In this document: one piece after another, positions 44,284 to 54,975 of the stretch
Numbering within the stretch: position 1 is the first letter of the stretch
Layout of the letters: each line of letters starts with the position of its first letter
Origin: Thermomicrobiales bacterium
GTDB lineage: Bacteria > Chloroflexota > Chloroflexia > Thermomicrobiales > UBA6265
NCBI GenBank assembly: GCA_041390825.1
Contig: JAWKPF010000006.1
Coordinates: 1-64,000 of the forward strand
Reading direction: 5' to 3'
DNA: 64,000 bases
Notes under the pieces: generated by a model
Seen by the model: the letters and a program-made list of their open reading frames with translations, nothing else
Databases searched by the model: none
What the model was told of the DNA's origin: nothing
Program-made: the position numbers and the translations under genes

Positions 44284-47200
44284 CTATGTACTCATGCGCG
44301 AGTATACCGAGGATCGATGCTCGCTGAAGAGCGCATGAAGTACATAGTCGAACGACCCTCGTGTCCCGAGATCGGTGCAGCGTGTTCCCCGGCTCGACTC
44401 CATACGGCTGTCACCGGTCTCCAGACCCGCTACGGAAGCGCCCAGATTCGAAATGGTCACGACCGAGGTTCGGCCGGTCACGATATCGGGCACGTTCAGG
44501 CCAGCGGTTACCCACACGTCGCCGGCGTTGGACGAGGGCGAGAGATCGAGAACGGCGACCACGGTGCCGTTGATGGCCAGGTAGCCGGTTTCCATCTGCC
44601 ACGACTTCGATCAGATTCTGCTCACCTCGGTTCCGACTGGAACCTGTATGCCTTGCCGGTCTGATAGGCCGGTTGATCGCCGATGCCGAGGAACCATTCG
44701 TCTTCTGAGCTGATGACGAGGCGCAACTGATTGTTCCCCTCGACATGGCGGGGAACCCGAACCCGATGTCATACGGGGTGCTCATGTCATCAGGATTGGT
44801 GAATGTCGCGCGGAAGTAGGAGTTGGTCGTGACGATCTCCGGTAGATGCCCTGAATCACGCCCACGCCTTCGACCACATCACCCGTGACCGGACCGTAGA
44901 TCGGATCGCTGGCAAGCGCCTCGATCGCGCAACCTCGAACCGATCGACCTGGTCACGATCGACGTATCGATCGCGATCCTCATCGTCCTCGGCATCCTCG
45001 TCGTCCGATGATTCTTCGTCCGCCGTTGCCATTGCCTCGGCCGCCTCGCTCTCGCTGGTTTCCTCATCTGGCCCGGCAGTGGCGACCTCGATTTCGACCG
45101 GTGATTGCGCCACCGATTCCTGGGTCACGATCGAGGTCGGTTCCACAGCGATCGTCGGCGCCGGCGTTTGCGTCGCCGACTCGGTAGCGGTCGGAAGGGG
45201 GTGGTGGTCGGGGTGGCCGATTCGGCCGCCCGGAAGGTGCCGGATTCCCCACCAGACTGACGAAACTGCTTTCGGCTTCCTCGGTCGGTGTGGCAGTAGG
45301 TGGCACCGGCGTCGGCGTCTCGGTCGGTGGAACCGGTGTCTCCGTCGGCGGGATCGGGGTTGCCGTCGGAACGGGTGTATCCGTCGGCGTTGCCGTTGGC
45401 GTTTCCGTCGGGACTGGTGTCTCCGTGGGAAGCGGCGTCGGCGTCTCCGTCGGTGTATTGGTCGGCGTTGCCGTTGGCGTGTCCGTTGGGACTGGTGTAT
45501 CCGTCGGCGTTGCCGTTGGCGTGTCCGTCGGTGTATTGGTCGGCGTTGCCGCCGGCGTATTCGTTGGCGTGTCAGTCGGCGCGGTTGCCGCGTGTCAGTC
45601 GGTGTCGACGTCGGCGTGTCAGTCGGTGTCGACGTTGGCGTGTCAGTCGGTGTCGACGTCGGCGTGTCAGTCGGTGTCGACGTCGGCGTAACCGTCGGCG
45701 TGCTCGTCGACGTGTATTGGTCGGTGTATTCGTCGGCGTATCCGTCGGTGTGTTCGTAGGTGTCGACGTCGGTGTATTGGACGGCGTACTGGCCGTTGCC
45801 GTTGCCGTGTTGGTCGGAGTGAATGTTGGTGTATGGGTTGTCGTCGCCGTCGGCGTAGTTGGCGGTCACGGTGTTCGTCGGCGTATGGGTATTGGTCGGC
45901 GTGTTCGTCGGAGTGAACGTTGCCGTGGCGGTGAAGGTCATCGACGGGGTCGGCGTGATGCTCGGCGTCAACGTGACACTCGGGGTGAACGTGGCAGTCG
46001 GGGTCGGGATGATGACCTCATCGTGTACCCCGAGCAGGTGCAGCGCTTCGTCCCGGCTGCCAAAAAAGACGCCATATTCCGCGATAGCCGGGGATGAGAG
46101 GATTTCGTCCAGGTGTCTTCCCAGCGCCAGAGTTCAGCGCCGGATTCAGCATCCAGGGCCACCAGGACGCCGCTGTTCGAGCCGGCGTAAACGATCCTGT
46201 CCACGACAGGGTGATGCATAGAAGCCTTGATCGATTGGGAAGCCCAGAGCGGCGTGCCGGTAACGGAATCGAACGCATAGAGGCCCACCGAACTGCCAGC
46301 GAACACACGTCCGTCCGCCACAGCAGGCGACGAGGTCTGGCTGTGGCTGCCTGCGTCTGGGCCCAGAGCACTGCCCGCGGTGGCCTCTTGCGCGATGACA
46401 ACGCCGTCGATGGTGCCGTAGTAGACGATGCCGCTATCGACCGGGCGGCAGTGGAGAAGATGGCCGACGCCCCGGAGGCGGACCAGATCAGCGTGCCGCT
46501 GGCGGCATCGACGGCATAGAACGAACTGTCCACTCCGCCGATGTAGATGACGCCTTCTGCGAATGCGGGCGAGGCGTAGAAACTCGCGTTCCCGGCGTAG
46601 ACCAGCGGCGCTCGCCGGTCGCGAAATCGATCGCGTAGAGCGAGTTGTCGTAGTTGGCGATGTAGACGATGCCATCGACGACCGCCGGAGAGGCGACGAT
46701 CATGTCACCAGCTCGAAGCGCCAACGCTCGTCGCCGGTAGCCGCATCGAGCGCATAGAGATTGCCGTCCTCGCTGCCGATCAACACAACGCCATCGACGA
46801 CTGCCGGGGAGGAATACACCTCACCCTCGGTGCGGAAGTGCCAGGCGAGTCGCCCGTTTGCACATCGACCGCGTAGACCAAGCCGTCACCACTGCCGAAA
46901 TAAACCGTGCCATCGACCACCGCGGCGACGATTCGACATCTCCACCAGCGTCGAAGCTCCAAATCTCCTCGATCTTGCCGGAGTCGCCGGGACCTCGACT
47001 GTCCGCCCGGCCGTTACGGCCGGGGTCGTTGCGGAACATTTCCGGCGGTTGGGGTACGGGTGAGGCCGCGTCAGAGAGCCAGGACTCTGGACTGCCGGCG
47101 ATCGGCGAACCGGCATCCCAGCCGCGGTCGCAGCCGGGAGCGCACTCCAGGCCAGCATCGCCACCAGAACAACTGCCATCAGGAGCGATGCGCCCCGGTT

Positions 47201-47317
47201 CCACCGAATCGGTCGACGTCCAGCCTGCACGCTTCCCGCCGATCTACCGTCGAAACCCGCTGCATGCGCACTGCCAGACGGGTGACCGGTCTTCCAATCT
47301 CCGAACGTTTCTCGCAT
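44284..47317 (-). CDS. Exported PQQ-type beta-propeller protein with TPT stalk, many frameshifts
   Basis: Read across frames from ATG 47317. There is a basic start, a membrane segment SLLMAVVLVAMLAWSALPA, and FRNDPGRNGR typical of PQQ-like propellers. At least five propeller repeats follow, for example VVDGTVYFGSGDGLVYAVD, VVDGIVYIANYDNSLYAID, EGVIYIGGVDSSFYAVDAAS, DGRVFAGSSVGLYAFDS and VYAGSNSGVLVALDAESG. Next come a long Thr-Pro-rich stalk (about 45300-45980), an acidic stretch (ATADEESSDDEDAEDDED), and a C-terminal domain like that of the secreted paralogues (TNPDDMSTPYDIGFGF, NLIEVVADGN). Frameshifts occur about every 100-200 bp, so the exact protein cannot be given. Confidence 0.6.
45290..45980. 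repeat. Low-complexity tandem repeats encoding the Thr-Pro-Thr stalk
   Basis: Overlapping 6-, 18- and 24-bp repeats, such as GTCAGTCGGTGTCGACGTCGGC, encode TPTSTPTDTPT-type sequence on the minus strand. The plus strand gives long GVSVGV reading frames that are an artefact of the repeat. Confidence 0.8.
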
Positions 47318-47437
47318 TCTCTCACACCGCGCAAGTCCAATCACTCGCGCTTGCCAACGCTGTCCTCTGCTGGTGTGTCGGCTACCATTGATCGGTATCG
47401 TTCGATCCACGAACCGCCACGGAAAGGATGGGTTCTC

Positions 47438-47925
47438 ATGACATCGAAGGCCGACCGCTTCAAGACAAGCATCGATATTCCCGCTGGCACGCGAGCCGAA
47501 ATGATCGATTCGCAATCAGCAGCTCGCCGACACGGCGGACCTGCAAACACAGATCAAACAGGCGCATTGGAATGTCAAGGGGCCGGAATTCATTGCGCTG
47601 CACAAGCTCTACGACGAACTGGCCGAAGAGGTCGAGGCCATGTCGACGAACGCCGAGCGGGTGACGCAGTTGGGTGGCTATGCGATGGGCACTGCCAGAA
47701 TGGCGGCCGCAAATTCGCGTCTTCCGAGTTTCGTCGATGCCACCGATGGCATGGATACGGTAAAGGCGCTCGTTGCCCGCTACGCCGACTACGCCGCCAG
47801 CACCCGCGCCGCTATCGATGAGGCGGACAAGTCGGGCGACAAGGACACCGCCGATCTCTTCTTACCGAAGTGTCACGCGGGATCGACAAGGCCTCTGGTT
47901 CCTGGAAGCGCACCTCCAGAAGTAG
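47438..47925 (+). CDS. dps: Dps-family DNA-protecting ferritin, frameshifted
   Basis: Starts MTSKADRFKTSIDIPAGTRA at 47438. Read across two slips (near 47515 and 47865) it gives QLADTADLQTQIKQAHWNVK, then GPEFIALHKLYDELAEEVE, and ends FLEAHLQK at 47925. HWNVKGPEF...LYDEL is the Dps ferroxidase helix pair (His plus acidic residues at the dimer interface). Dps forms a 12-mer that oxidises and stores iron and protects DNA from peroxide. The total length of about 160 residues is normal for the family, so the slips look like sequencing errors. A strong terminator follows. Confidence 0.8.
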
Positions 47926-48053
47926 CTGAAGCTGTACGGAATCCGGGTGATTGCCAGGGAATGGCCCAGCGTTCGACGGTGGATTCGCGACGAGCGATCG
48001 TGTGCCGTCCCCAGGCGCCCATGCGGATTCCGTATCAATGGAAGAACGAAAAA

Positions 48054-48079
48054 CGCCGCCGGGCTCGGGCCCGGCGGCG
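48054..48079 (+). terminator. Terminator downstream of dps
   Basis: Perfect 10-bp stem CGCCGCCGGG / CCCGGCGGCG with a 6-nt loop and TGTTCATT tail. The 384-bp gap between dps and the protease gene holds nothing else I can support. Confidence 0.7.
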
Positions 48080-48309
48080 TGTTCATTCGGTACGCGTTGA
48101 AGCAGGTCGCGGTGGCCGTCTATCCGGTCATCCACCGTGCGCTTGCGCCGTCGTTCGGTACGATCTCCCGACACATCGACCAGTGTTCACCAGCACCCAT
48201 GCTGCAAATCAACAACACCAGGAACCATGCAACATGGTCGAGCCTACTTGGAGAGAACATGCCCAGCCTTTCCAGCGCGTCGACGAACTTGCCACTGGTT
48301 CGAGTCTAG

Positions 48310-49530
48310 TGATGCTGGCATGGCGGCGGGAGCGCCATCTGACCCGAAAACGGGCACGTACGTACAGAACGGGGTCCTGCGCGCCGAGATCTGCGCCCTG
48401 AGACGGAACCGAAACACCGCATGGCGTCTGGACCAGGCGCTCGGCCTTCCAGTCCTCGCTCAGGCGTCGGGCGACGTCGATGAGGGTGAGCTGGACTGTC
48501 ATCATCTGATCTCCGCGCAGAACATCGACCGACACTGTCTCTCCCGGCTGGTGCATGAAGAGCACTTCGGCGAACGCGTTCTGCTCATTCACAGACACGC
48601 CATTGATGGCGATCACGATATCGCCGACTTGCAAACCGGCAGCTTCCGCGGGTCCGCCGATGTTAACAACAGAGATGTAGGCTGCAATGTCGATCGCGAT
48701 TGGCCTGGGCAGCAACTGCCGTTGATGGTCTGATGCGATACCGAAGAACGGAGGATCACGCGTCCATCGGAAATCAGCCGCTGCGCGATGTCCTGCACCT
48801 GATTGCCTGGCAGCGAAGAAGAGTCCCTGGATCGACTGTCCTCCCTCTTTCTGATGTACACCCAGCGTGTTGACGCCAACCACGCGGCCATGCAGATCGA
48901 ACAACGGTCCACCCGAGCTGCTCAAGCTGATGGCCGCGTCGTGCTGGATCAGGTTGTTGTAGTTGGATTGGGCCAGATCGCGGCCAAGCGCGCTGACGAT
49001 TCCCTGGTGACGGTGTTGGTGTAGGTGCCCAACGGTGAACCGATCGCCAGCACAGTTTCGCCGACCTGCAACCTCGTCCGAATTGCCAAACGTTGCGAAC
49101 GTCGGCGCCTCGCCATCGATCCTGACCACGGCAAGATCGCTGGATGCGGTCCGAACCCACCAGCGTGGCTGGAAGCCGCTCGCCATTCGAAAGGATGACC
49201 TGGAACTCTTGTCCCCCCTCGACGACATGCCAATTGGTGACGACATGTCCTTCGGCATCGATGATGAACCCGGTGCCTGATCCGACTGGCCGTGACCGAG
49301 TCGAACCCCCAACATCTGCTGATTGATGACCGTCACCACCGACGGTCCCACTTGCCGCACACCGAGATTGCATCGGTAGGCACGGATCTGTCCTGCGCGG
49401 TGGCGGGCGCGTGGGCGCGCCCCGCGAGAGCCCCCAGCCTACGAGCAGCCCAATGGCCAGTCCAAGCACGAAGAGCAGACGGAGGGAGCGATGGGAGTCA
49501 CCTTTTGCACGTGGCCTGAATCCTCAGCAT
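48310..49530 (-). CDS. HtrA/DegP-type serine protease with PDZ domain, frameshifted
   Basis: An N-terminal membrane anchor (LGLAIGLLVGWGLSRGA) is followed by the trypsin-like domain in pieces: GSGTGFIIDAEGHVVTNWHV (catalytic His), SSDLAVVRIDGEAPTFATFG (Asp) and SLSSSGGPLFDLHGRVVGVN (Ser in SSGGPL). A C-terminal PDZ domain follows (GGPAEAAGLQVGDIVIAING). This is a membrane-anchored HtrA that degrades or refolds misfolded exported proteins. Slips occur near 49170, 49060 and 48820. Both ends are uncertain; the start may be ATG 49530 or GTG 49469. Confidence 0.75.
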
Positions 49531-49755
49531 CGCGACCTGATTCTAGCGGCGACCCCGTCCACGACGGCGCGGCTTCAGCGCTTTTTCAGGCACGGCCACG
49601 GGACCTGAGCGCGTGTTTCCCACTACGCAGAACGGCGAGGGCGAAATACGTGGTATTGCTGATGCGCTGGAGATGGGCTACCCCTAGTATGAGATCGTGT
49701 TCAGTTCCAGTTGCTGGACGCCGAACGAGATACATGGTCATTAATGGAGGACATC

Positions 49756-50789
49756 GTGAACGTAATGGAAGCCAAGGGCACAGTCCGGCAATGGTAGCCG
49801 CCAACGCCGAAACGCCCGGATTTCGCGCGGCGCATCTGGTGGGTGGGATCACCGCGATGCCGGGATGTGACGCGCTCTTCCAATCACCAAGGACACTGAT
49901 CTGCATCTACCTCGACAACGAGAGCCCAATGGTCCAGCAACAGGACCGATCTCGAACATTCTGGAAGCGCACGTGGACGGATTGGCGACTGAAGCAGGAC
50001 TCAAACCAGTTAGCGAGTACGAGCCCGGAAGCGGTTCCGGAATCCGAACTGGCCTTTCACTTCACCGTGGAATCGTCGATCTATGACCCGGACGGCTGGC
50101 TTTCCGACTTGAGCCGCCAGGTCATTCCGCGCCATGCCGACCGCGAATGGGTGACGCCCGGTTTGCGCATGAGGTTTTGGGCCAACAGCGGGCATTCGGA
50201 TTGCGTCCATTGGCACAGGAAGCCGCGCGAAGCCATCGGGCGAGCTTTCCATGCTCGGCTATAGCAGCACTTTCCTGGCGGGCGCGTTCTCCGTGGCGGC
50301 ATTGCGCTCGCCGAAGATGGGCGGCCGGGTGTCAGACCGTCCGCGAGTACCTCGCGGAGTACGGGCGGCTCGATCTGCAGGAACGTCTGCTGGCGATCTT
50401 CGCTCGATCGCTTGTCGCTTCCCGAATCGGTCGAGTTGCTGGAGGAAACCGGTTGGTTCTTCGACCTGGCATTGGAGCGGAAACAGAAACCCCACCCCTT
50501 CGATCACAAGCTGCATGCGCATCTGCGGCCATACCTGGTGGATTCCTGCTAGCGTATGATCGACGAGGGGTTCCATCGCGAGTCGGCGGCCTGGATGCTA
50601 CCGTTCCATCTGGCAGCCACCGACATTCTGTCGATCGACGGCACAGAGACCGAAAGACGCTGGGCCGCGCAACGACAGGCGCGTTTCCTGGTAGAGCGCC
50701 GTTTCGATACGGACGAGATGCGCGATGCGCGGTTCGGCGAAATGGCGCAAGCTTTCAGACGAGATCTTCTGCGTTGTGCATCGAAATGA
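49756..50789 (+). CDS. Hypothetical protein, possibly nucleotidyltransferase-like, frameshifted
   Basis: A GTG at 49756 with GGAGG five bases upstream opens the frame. Pieces across frames read AHLVGGITAMPGCDALF, KDTDLHLYLDNESPMVQQ, ISNILEAHVDGLATEAGL, LAFHFTVESSIYDPDGWLSD, REYLAEYGRLDLQERLLAIF, LLEETGWFFDLALERKQKPH and MIDEGFHRESAAWMLPFHLA, with the stop at 50789. DTDLHLY could be the Asp-x-Asp of a nucleotidyltransferase fold and the C-terminal part is all helical, as in that family, but I cannot confirm it. The earlier stretch 49531-49755 shows no gene. Confidence 0.4.
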
Positions 50790-50853
50790 TCGCGCGCAAT
50801 CCGGCCATTCGGCAGACGGACGCCGTCATGCGGTAGCCTGAGGAAATCGCGCC

Positions 50854-51370
50854 GTGCTCGAAGTCGAATCCGAGGTCACCGTTCAGATCGCCGGCATCGA
50901 CGATGCGCCGTTGGTGCGCGCGTTGATGCTGGCCGGGTTCGCCCAATTCAAGGACACGCTCGATCCGCCGTCGAGCGCGTTCTGGAAAGCGACGAGGATG
51001 TACGCGGCCATCGCGCGTGTGGAGGCGCGGCAATCGCCTGGATTGAGAGAGACGCCGGTCGGATCGGTGCGTTTCGAACCGCAGGGCGCCTGCCCTACCT
51101 TGGGCGGCTGGCCGTGATTTCGAAGCGCGCCGACGCGGAGTAGCGCGCGCGTTGATGCTGGCGGTCGAAGCAGAAGCGCCCCGGTTTGGAGTAGGCGAGA
51201 TTCGGCTGTCCATGCGGGAAGCGCTCCCCGGCAATCGGGCGCTCTTCGAGCAGCTCGGATATGTGGTCATCAGCGTCGACCCGCATCCGCGCAACCCAGC
51301 GCAGAACCTGCTCCGCATGCGGAAACGCTTGCCTATTTCTTCTCCGTCACCACCACCGTCTGCGACATGA
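50854..51370 (+). CDS. GNAT-family N-acetyltransferase, frameshifted
   Basis: GTG start with AGGAAA upstream. The first frame gives VTVQIAGIDDAPLVRALMLA and GFAQFKDTLDPPSSAFW. After slips near 50995 and 51110 it continues LPYLGRLAVISKRA, RALMLAVEAEAPRFGVGEIR and NRALFEQLGYVVISVDPHPR. The strand-turn RALMLA and the C-terminal NRALFEQLGY block are the usual acetyl-CoA binding and beta6 elements of GNAT enzymes. Substrate unknown. The end overlaps the convergent cupredoxin gene and is uncertain. Confidence 0.65.
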
Positions 51371-51795
51371 ACGGATGCGGTATGCAGAAGACCGGATAGG
51401 TGCCCGGTTTGTCGAAGGTGAAGGAAAAGGATTTTCCCGGCCTTCGATATACGGCGATGCGAAGAGCTGGTCTTCCACCTTGGCTTTGTGCGCATCGAGG
51501 TAAGACGACATCGCGATTCTCCCAGATCACCGTGGTGCCAGCCTCGATGTCGATCTCGGGCGGTGTGAACTTCAGCGAAACAATCGTCGAGACAAACGTC
51601 GACCCGCTCGCGGCCGGGGAAGCCAAGGCTGGCCACAGGCGTCGCGTCTGCCATACCCGCAGCCGGCCCGGCTGAAGTGGGAGTAGCAGTTGCACCATGT
51701 GCAGCGGCACGCTGAAGACCGAGCGACCTTACGAGCGCGCTCATCCCGAGCGCCAGCAACCGGCGACGATCGACTTGCACGTGCTGGCACTCCAT
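51333..51795 (-). CDS. Tat-exported cupredoxin (plastocyanin/azurin-like), frameshifted
   Basis: Starts MECQHVQVDRRRLLALGMSA, a twin-arginine leader, with GGGAG upstream of ATG 51795. The mature part reads VSLKFTPPEIDIEAGTTVIW, then (across slips near 51490 and 51620) GKSFSFTFDKPGTYPVFCIP and HPFMSQTVVVTEKK. The CIPHPFM end supplies Cys, His and Met ligands of a type 1 copper site; the first His should lie in the slipped part after NRDVVLPHA. Such proteins shuttle electrons outside the membrane or store copper. Confidence 0.75.
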
Positions 51796-51898
51796 GCGCA
51801 CTCCCCGGCGACTTTCGAATCGGCGGCATCTCGAGGATTGCCGCGCGGATTCTACGCTCATTGCTGGGAATTCGCATGGAGTGCGGCCTGCGCTTCGC

Positions 51899-52425
51899 TT
51901 ACTCGCTGAATCGGTCGTAGCTGACCAGTTCGGAAAGCGGCGCTTTCGACCGCCGGATTTCGACCGCGCGCCGCGGACGGGATGTCCGATGGCCACCATC
52001 GAGCGAGCGGTGAGCTCAGCCGGGATACCAAGCAGTTCCTTGGCTGCGGCCTGCTGGTCCGCATCGCTAAACCAGGCAGTAATACTGGCGCCGAGCCTAA
52101 GCATCCGCGCAGCAATCATGAGGCGCTCGGTCACAATGACCCTCGTCGAATGCTCCGCTGATATCTCCCTTGGCCGAGATGACCAGCGCGATCGCGGAGC
52201 GCGCCTGCGCGGCCCACTTGATTGATTCTCCGCGGACCGGAAGCGACCTTCGCCAGCAGATCCTTGTCCCGGATCACGATGAAGTGCCATGGTTGCGTGT
52301 TCTGGGGAACTCCCGGTCCACTGCGCAACTTCGAGCAGCTGCTGCAATTGTTCTTCGGTCACCGGTTCGGCGGTGAACTGCCGCGATTGGCGGACTTTGC
52401 GCAGTTCTTCGATGGATGCCGTCAT
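51899..52425 (-). CDS. Nitroreductase-family protein 1, frameshifted
   Basis: Starts MTASIEELRKVRQSRQFTAE at 52425. The pieces VTEEQLQQLLEVAQWTGS, RNTQPWHFIVIRDKDLLAKV and LSELVSYDRFSE are the FMN-binding arginine-rich start, the NTQPWHF block and the typical C-terminus. Slips lie near 52290 and 52200. Nitroreductases use FMN and NAD(P)H to reduce nitro groups, quinones or enones. The length of about 175 residues is normal. A second family member lies immediately upstream. Confidence 0.72.
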
Positions 52426-52544
52426 ACGTCTGCCTGTCGATAGCGAGTCCTGGGCCCAAGACGCCTACGTCCGTCTCCGGCCCCTGGACTCTGAACCCGA
52501 ACTCCGGACTCCGGACTCCGGACTATGGGCTCTGAACCTTCGCC

Positions 52545-53080
52545 CTACATCGATTCGTAGCCGACGATCTCGCTCAGTGGCTTGCGGCCGACGTAGTTGC
52601 GGCCGGAAGCTGATTGGCATCCTTGTCCACGTACCCCAGCGCGACCATCGAATGCATGGTGCGTTCCGCCGGCACACCGAGTAAGCATGCGCTTGGCAGC
52701 GGCTTCTTCCGCTTCACCCAGGAACTTCAGGGCGGTGCCCGCGCCAAGCCCGAGCAGCTTCGCGCCGATGGCCAGTCGTTCTGGAAGATCCGTCCTTCGT
52801 CGAATGATTCCAGCACCGTGTCGTGCCCATCGAAGACGAGCGCGATGGCGACCGGCATTGGCCAGCCAATCGATATTGGGACGCAGCGCCGCCAGCTTGC
52901 CCAATGTCTGCTTGTCCTGCACGACGATGAAATGCCACGGTTGGGTGCTGCGGGCGCTGCCGGTCCACTGCGCGACCTCGAGCAGGGTATCGAGATCCTG
53001 CTTCGAGACAGGGCTTTGTCGAGATAGATGCTGTCTGGCGCACCCTTGTTCATTGCGTCGATCGTGGCGGAACTACCCAA
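52545..53080 (-). CDS. Nitroreductase-family protein 2, frameshifted
   Basis: A TTG at 53080 with AAGGAG seven bases upstream is the likely start; the first ATG in frame is 27 bp on. The pieces MNKGAPDSIYLDKALSR, STQPWHFIVVQDKQTLGKLA, ERLAIGAKLLGLGAGTALKF and GRKPLSEIVGYESM cover the nitroreductase fold. It is paralogous to protein 1 (same QPWHFIV block and the same end). Slips lie near 52990, 52850, 52680 and 52600. The gap between the two nitroreductase genes contains a short (ACTCCGG)n repeat. Confidence 0.7.
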
Positions 53081-53221
53081 TGTGCTTCTCCTTCGGATAT
53101 CGACCATCGGTCGCTCCATCGTAAGCGACTTTGGCGCCGCGTGACAGGCTTACCGCTCGTGCTACGCTGCCGCGGCTTCGCATCAAAGGTCGTTGGTCTG
53201 CCGCGCGGGGGTCGCAGATCG

Positions 53222-53854
53222 GTGGCAGTTCGGTATCTCTTTTCCTGGATGAATCGGGTGACCTTGTGTTTGCACCCAAGGGCACTCGATTTTCACCGTC
53301 ACCTCGATCGCAATAGAGGCGTGTGAGGTTGGCAGCGATCTCCTCGAGTCTTCGACGAACGCTTGCACGCGAGGAAGCGGGATCTGATCAGTTTCACGCC
53401 ACAGAGGATGCTCAGTCCGTACGAGACCGTGTCTTCGAAGCTATCGGAAATCATCGATTCCGGCTCGATGTCACGATCCTCGAAGAGTCCAGGACCGATG
53501 CGCATCTGGTCATCGACCCCGATCGTCTCTATCGCCTCGCCATCTATTCCCACCTTCGACACGCGATTCTGCCGTTTTCCAGCCAGGAGATGACGGACTG
53601 GTCGTCTGCGCCGCCCTGGGCACAAAACGGCAACGGCGGCGCACCTCCACCATTTGCGCTTACGTCGTCCGCGAGGTGACTCCGCCAGACCTCAAAGTGG
53701 GATCGGCGCTTCTGGAGAGCCGCGGCCGAGCCATGCCTACAAGTAGCTGACTACCGTTGCTGGGCAATCCACCGAAAATGGGAGCGCAACGACAATCTGC
53801 TCATACGACCTGATTTCAGATCGCATCCAATCGGAGTTCTTGTTCGCCGACTGA
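53222..53854 (+). CDS. DUF3800-family protein, frameshifted
   Basis: A GTG at 53222 gives VAVRYLF then, after a slip in a T-run, LDESGDLVFAPKGTRF. The middle reads DQFHATEDAQSVRDRVFEAI and FRLDVTILEESRTDAHL, and the end LQVADYRCWAIHRKWERND plus SYDLISDRIQSEFLFAD, stopping at 53854. The opening xLDESGD, the central acidic residues and the closing QxADY block are the hallmarks of DUF3800, thought to be an RNase H-like nuclease group often found near mobile or defence genes. No such partner is visible here. The gap after it (53855-54091) shows no gene. Confidence 0.7.
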
Positions 53855-54091
53855 GGAATAGGTTCTCGAAGGAGAGAGGGGAGGCCAGCCATCTGAGCTT
53901 GCAACTCAGAAGCGCCCAGGGCACCCTGTCACTGGCCAGTGCAACCATCGTGATCTTAGCATATTCGCTTTGATATTCGGCTCGCGTGCCCCACGAGCAG
54001 TTCCTTTCCGTCGACTAGAATCGGGATGCTGCATGACCGGAATTCGCTCCGGTCTCCAGAGAGTCACGGTTTCACGAGGATCGCCCAGCCC

Positions 54092-54949
54092 ATGGCCGAA
54101 TTCCGGCATCCCCTTTCCTTCGGCGTCGTCATCGCCCAGCATCAATACACCTGGCCTGGAGCTGGTTTCCCAATGGAAACTGGCAGAGGATGGCTTCGAT
54201 TCGATCTGGCTCTTCGACCATTTCATGGCGCTCTCATGCCGATCCGGACGGTCCGTGCCTCGAGACGTCCACCTCCTCTCTGCGCTGGCGTTGAGACAAC
54301 CGCGCCAGGATCGGCGTGCTGGTCTACGGCAACACACACCGGCATCCGTCAGTGCTGGCCAAAGAGATTGTGACCGTCGACCACATCAGCAAGGGACGCG
54401 CGATTCTGGGTATTGGCGCAGGGTGGGAATGAGCGAGAGCATCGCGCATACGGGATCCCCTTCCCGTCCGCCGGCGACCGGGTGGACATGCTCGACGAAG
54501 CGCTCCAGATCATGGAATCGCTCTTCACCGAAACACGCACAACCTTCCATGGCCAGCATTACGATCTGCGGATGCGCCCCTGCCCCAAAACCAGTGCAGC
54601 AGAAGCTGCCGGTGCTCATCGGTGGCAAACGCCCACGCATGCTCAAGGTCATCGCCCGTCACGCCGATCTCTGGGATACCGGCAACGATCCGGAAGGCAT
54701 CCGGGAAGCGCTGGCGCAGATCCAGGCGCATTGCCGGGAAGATTCTGGCCGCGATCCCGGCGAGATCGCGGCTTCTTCCAGCTTCGGCGCAGACCGGCTG
54801 GAACACGGCGACAGTTTCGAAGACTCATCCGCGCCTATCGCGCCGCCGGCACCAGCCAGTTTCTTCGACTTCCCCGAGGAGAAGGACTGGAATCGGCCAA
54901 GCGCCTGGCCACTGATGTCATGCCGCGCCTGCGTGACGAACTCGCCTGA
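54092..54949 (+). CDS. LLM-class (F420-dependent type) oxidoreductase, frameshifted
   Basis: Starts MAEFRHPLSFGVVIAQHQYT. Later pieces are QWKLAEDGFDSIWLFDHFMA, IGVLVYGNTHRHPSVLAKEI, TVDHISKGRAILGIGAGWNE, REHRAYGIPFPSAGDRVDML and KLPVLIGGKRPRMLKVIARH. This is the luciferase-like TIM barrel; the WxxDHF and GIGAGWNExEHxAYGIPFP blocks are typical of F420-dependent members. The reaction is a hydride transfer on an unknown substrate. Total length is about 285 residues, with slips near 54165, 54245, 54430, 54590 and 54820. Confidence 0.75.
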
Positions 54950-54975
54950 ACGCTGGAAGGACACCAATCCGCGAC

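Noticed and set aside
45290..46221. Long plus-strand frames of GVSVGVDVGV type
   Set aside because: They are the reverse reading of the Thr-Pro-Thr stalk repeats. The minus strand continues into the propeller and the shared C-terminal domain, so it is the coding strand.
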